This document shows, one piece after another, positions 60,095-64,000 of a stretch of DNA of 64,000 nucleotides; position 1 is the stretch's first letter, and the number at the start of each line of letters is the position of its first letter. The notes under the pieces were generated by a model. It ran no database searches, was not told the origin of the DNA, and saw only the letters and a list, made by a program, of their open reading frames with translations. The DNA lies in assembly GCF_000143535.2 (NCBI RefSeq), contig NC_037320.1, positions 992,001-1,056,000 on the forward strand, given 5' to 3'. The DNA comes from Botrytis cinerea B05.10 (Eukaryota > Ascomycota > Leotiomycetes > Helotiales > Sclerotiniaceae). The position numbers and the translations under genes were made by a program.

Positions 60095-62308
60095 ATACCC
60101 AGTTTCTCTTCGTGTAACTTTTCTCTTTACAAAAATAACTTTTTACTACAACTTTTTACATAAATGATGGCATCTCATAGTTGATATCTGGGCGTCTTTT
60201 TTTCCTGCTGGCATCATGGGCGGAAAGCGGAACAATTCAAAAGTCTTTTTGTTTTCGTTGAATTAGGTGGTTCTGGTTTTAGCCTGGCTTTCAAAATTTC
60301 TGATTGGAAATTGCTTGAAGGATGAAAATATGGGGAGGGAATATTGGTCAGAGGCGATATTTGAAAGCAATGAATGGGGGAAGTGAGGAATGGATTGAGG
60401 ATGAAGAGATAAATAAAAGGGAGGAAGTAACTAGTGAAAGATTAGTGTATGTATATAGGAAGGATAGTAATGGATGAACCAACGGGCGGTTGGAAGGGAT
60501 GGATGGACATGAATTGATGGTTATGAATATTTCAATTGCGAACTTTGAATGTCTGGCTACTGGAGTGATTGAATGGCGATGTGATACTCACTGGAGCTTT
60601 ATTATGGTAGGTGGTAGCGTATCGTGCATTTTTAGGTCGATGGAATGTGTTAAAGATGTATTCATATACATACAGTTCGAGAAGATAGTTATTATAATAC
60701 TAGGCAAAACATGAAGGTCCTCGTTCCAAAGACGATCATATGGCTATTAGAAGAAAGGCAAAAGGAGGGGGCAGCACCTAGATGGTTAGATTTCTTCAGA
60801 ATTAGAATGATTAGATGGGGTGCATGAATGGTATGAATTGGGCTGGTGGATAGGGACAGGCAAGGTATGATGCTTCACCCAATGCCAAGTAGATAGGAAG
60901 GACAAAAGTCGGTAGAATCAGAGTCGAATCTTCGAGAAGTTTCGTGCATAAGTCTCAAAATAACCGTTGCAAATATGCTACGAGATCTTCTCAGCAAAAG
61001 CTAGGTCGCATGGGGAATTTAATGGCCATAGCAACTCTACTACTGTCTTGAGAGGTTAGAATGTTTGATTTTGACGAAGTTTGGCTAGGCGATGCTAACA
61101 TAAGGGTCGTGGTGACGCTGCTGGCTTCTATCTTTCTGGGGGGGGAGGGTCCGGGGCTTTTGAAACGGTTGGGTGAGGTTAAGGTTAGGAGAAGAAGATG
61201 GGGTAGTAGTATTCTGGGGAAGAGGGCGGGGAGATTGAGAAAGAAGTGTGGGATACCTACTAGGTTCTGAGGATAAAATTCCGAAAAAGGAGGAAGGATC
61301 CGATGGGAACTTAACGATTGTATAAGCAGGGCCGGTTATCGGTTAATTCTTTTGCCTACTATTATCTAGTTCCAATCTAGGCATCGAACTCTATGACGCC
61401 AATGTAGTTTCTTAGCAGGTCACGCGACCGATCACGTTATAATGTTGATGTTGATCAAGCGTGGACTATTTGGGAGTCGAGAGTCATGCTTTTGGTAGTC
61501 TGCAAACCATGTGGTGTTTTTAAAGATCCCGATTGGTCCGAAGTACTGATATGACATAAATTGGAAACTTCTTGCAGAGATTGACCACTCAACTGGTAGG
61601 CCAAGTAAACTCCAAGATATAGTGCTATATTACCATGTTCTAGGCAGTTTTTAGTAGGCTCAACTTGTTGCTCTTAGTCAGCAATAAGCGACGCCTGCAA
61701 GATCGTTGGACTTTATTTCAACCTCGAATAGTAGACCTCGTCAACAACGTGAAGTGCCACATCGAATCTCGATTGATTGTAAGGTTGCTTTCAAAAGCCG
61801 AGTCTTGGTATCTTTTTCTCGGGTGATTTTTATTGTCTATCGAGTGAATGGCAATAAACAGCGGCTTGTTCTTTCCTCTTGCCATCTTGGCCTTTCTTCT
61901 TGTTGCTTGGCTCCAAGACATAGAACATTTTATCGATGCTCTAGTGGCGGAGCCATTCGTTGCTTAGTTCGGTGCCATTTGATAAGAATATACAAAGTGC
62001 CATACCATGGTAGCATTTCATTCATAGTCGCGGGGTATCATGTATATAAACTTTGTGCTTCCAAGATATAGCCTCTTGGTCATTGTAGTCTATAGATAAG
62101 TATGGGTTCGTATCCGTGCCAATTGTGGTACATTTCTACTATATATAAAGGACATATTTCCCCGAATGTGAAAGTTTTAATATATTCAATAGACATATAA
62201 TCCGGTCCTTCTAACCATATTTCTATATATCTTTCAGGTCAATTTTGCCCTGTATGATCTCATATTCCTATCGACACATCCTATCATTACTCCATCACAT
62301 AATACGAC
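60095..62308. other. Intergenic region upstream of P-ATPase
   Basis: About 2.2 kb. The left part contains the acetolactate synthase 3' UTR and a purine-rich stretch (60,300-60,450); the right part is the P-ATPase promoter. No open frame looks like a gene. Confidence 0.5.
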
Positions 62309-64000
62309 ATGGCTAAAGGCGACATCATTGAAGAAGTTTCAGGGCAGTCAAATAAGCCTTTGTCTAAGCCGGCTCATGCATTAGAGTACGTGCAGGTTGC
62401 ACATGAATTGGAAGCAAACCTTGAGGATGGTCTCACAGAAGTTGAAGCAGCAAGACGTCTTGAACTATATGGTAACAATGAACTTGATGAAGGACCGGGT
62501 GTTCAACCAGTACAGATTCTTATTCATCAAATTTGCAATGCAATGATCTTGGTTTGTTTACTCCTATCTATATACTCAATTTCTCTTACTCACCCAGGTG
62601 TATTTATAGGTCCTCATATTGGCCATGGCCGTGAGTTTCGGTATCGGCTCATATATTGAAGGCGGCGTCATCTCGGCAGTCATATTTCTGAATATTGTAA
62701 TCGGCTTTTACAATGAGTTCAAGGCGGAAAAGACTATGGATTCTTTACGATCCTTGAGCTCACCTACGGCACATGCTGTGAGAGGAGGGGAAATTCGATC
62801 GGTATCTACCGTCACAATTACTATTGGTGACATGGTTGAGGTCAAAACCGGTGACACAATTCCAGGAGATATGCGGTACTTGCTCAGAACACCCCCTTCG
62901 TCCTTAGTATATGCTAACAGACGGTATATAGATTAGTTGAAAGTATGAACTTTGAGACCGATGAGATGATATTAACAGGAGAATCGCTACCCATTGAAAA
63001 GAATGCAAATGCAGTTTTTCCTGAGAATGCCAGCGCGGGTGATCGTCTTAATGTTGCTTTCAGCTCCACTACTGTCACTAAAGGTCGAGCACGCGGTATT
63101 ATATTTGCAGTGGGTATGAAATCACAGGTTGGATCAATTGCCGTGAGTCTTCGACAGCAAAGACGTAAAGTCCGAGAGGTCAAACGTAACGAGGATGGCA
63201 AAGCTTTGCCACACCGATATGCACAGGCTGGCCTCCTTACCATGTTTGATTATGTCGGCAATTTTCTTGGCACAAATGTTGGTACTCCATTACAAAAGAA
63301 GCTGGCTCAACTTGCCTGTGGGCTATTCATCGTCGCCGTTATCTGTGCAATTATTGTGTTGGCTGCGAACGGATTTTCCAATAACCAGGAAGTCATCATT
63401 TACGCGGTAGCCACAGGACTTTCGATGATTCCGGCTTCACTAATAGTAGTCTTAACTATTACCATGGCCGCTGGAGCTAACGTAATGCACCATAGACATG
63501 TGGTTGTTCGCAAAATGAATGCACTGGAAGCACTAGGTGCTGTTACTGGTAAGATGCCTTTCTTTTCTCGCAATAATATTCGATGGTTAACTAAGCTTTG
63601 GCAGATATTTGCTCGGATAAAACTGGAACCCTTACCCAGGGCAAGATGATAGCGAAAAAGGTATGGTTGCCCGCCAGGGGAACCTACTCAGTTGGTGATT
63701 CTGATCACGCGATCAACCCTGAACATGGAGATTTGTTTCATAGCGAAAAGTCTCCGTACCAAGCCCGCAACGAAAAGGATGAAGAAAAAATGGACTCCTT
63801 CTCAAATTTTCTACAAGACAACCCCGAGCTTCAAGCGTTCCTTAATATTGCGTCAATGGCAAATCTTGCCCATGTCCATAAGAGCGATGACGAATGGAAA
63901 GCAAGAGGTGACCCAACTGAGATCGCAATTCAAGTCTTTGCTTCCAGATTCAATTGGAACAGGGAACGATGGACATCCGGAGATGCCCCTCAATGGAAAC
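62309..64000 (+). CDS. ENA-type sodium/potassium P-ATPase, 5' part (runs off window)
   Basis: P-type ATPase of the fungal type IID (ENA) group, exporting Na+ or K+ across the plasma membrane for salt and alkaline pH tolerance. Exons seen: 62309-62551, 62610-62875, 62932-63548 and 63605 to the window end; about 507 residues are present of an expected 1,000 or so. Visible parts: N-terminal cation-ATPase segment (GLTEVEAARRLELYGNNEL), the first membrane helices (VLILAMAVSFGIGSYIEGGVISAVIFLNIVIGFYNEFKAEKTMDSL), actuator-domain ILTGESLPIEKN, further membrane helices with ATGLSMIPASLIVVLTIT, and the phosphorylation motif CSDKTGTLTQGKM, whose Asp380 is the phosphorylated residue. The third intron splits just before DICSDKTG. 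The IPASL in helix 4 and the phrasing around it favour ENA over SERCA or PMA1 families. The ATP-binding domain starts at the right edge. Confidence 0.93.

Noticed and set aside
61706..62071. 121-codon frame upstream of the P-ATPase
   Set aside because: Composition and position suggest promoter DNA; no similarity to known proteins is seen.

Overview
The window is nuclear DNA of a filamentous ascomycete. Introns are short (46-170 bp, mostly 46-60) with GTRNGT donors and CTAAC/CTGAC-like branch sites; intergenic DNA is AT-rich and full of microsatellites; and the gene families (fungal annexin, Ran1-like kinase, ENA-type P-ATPase, Zn2Cys6 factor, trypsin-like secreted protease) are typical of the group. 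Gene style and the orphan proteins suggest a leotiomycete, perhaps Sclerotiniaceae (Botrytis/Sclerotinia type). That placement is inference from memory, not from a search. Sixteen protein genes are supported, and I rebuilt splice structures by checking that every joined reading frame stays open and sums to whole codons.

1-19.8 kb is gene-dense. It holds a choline/amino-acid permease (+), a secreted trypsin-like protease (-), a large orphan protein with two tandem C2HC zinc fingers (-), an annexin with a long P/Y/Q-rich head (-), a nucleotidyltransferase-fold protein (+), a tiny TMA7 ribosome-associated protein (-) and the spliceosomal kinase Prp4 (+).

19.8-41.4 kb is a gene-poor, AT-rich island of about 21 kb broken only by a Ran1/Vhs1-like kinase (30.5-32.0 kb). 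It carries microsatellites, a 246-bp MITE-like element with 41-bp terminal inverted repeats and TA flanks, diverged duplicated segments, and two tandem arrays just upstream of a lysine-repeat orphan gene (41.4-42.5 kb).

42.8-64 kb is gene-dense again. A short-chain dehydrogenase (-) and a Zn2Cys6 regulator (+) diverge from a shared 408-bp promoter that holds a perfect CGG-N10-CCG palindrome. Then come a RING-CH membrane E3 ligase (-), a GT31 Golgi glycosyltransferase (+), galactokinase (+), a TRAPPC12-like TPR protein (+), the acetolactate synthase catalytic subunit (+), and the 5' part of an ENA-type sodium/potassium P-ATPase (+) that runs off the right edge.

Most genes are housekeeping or general physiology and are not organised as a pathway. 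Gene pairs share divergent promoters (annexin/NTase-like, TMA7/Prp4, SDR/regulator, RING-CH/GT31). I saw no rRNA, convincing tRNA, CRISPR array or intact transposase gene.
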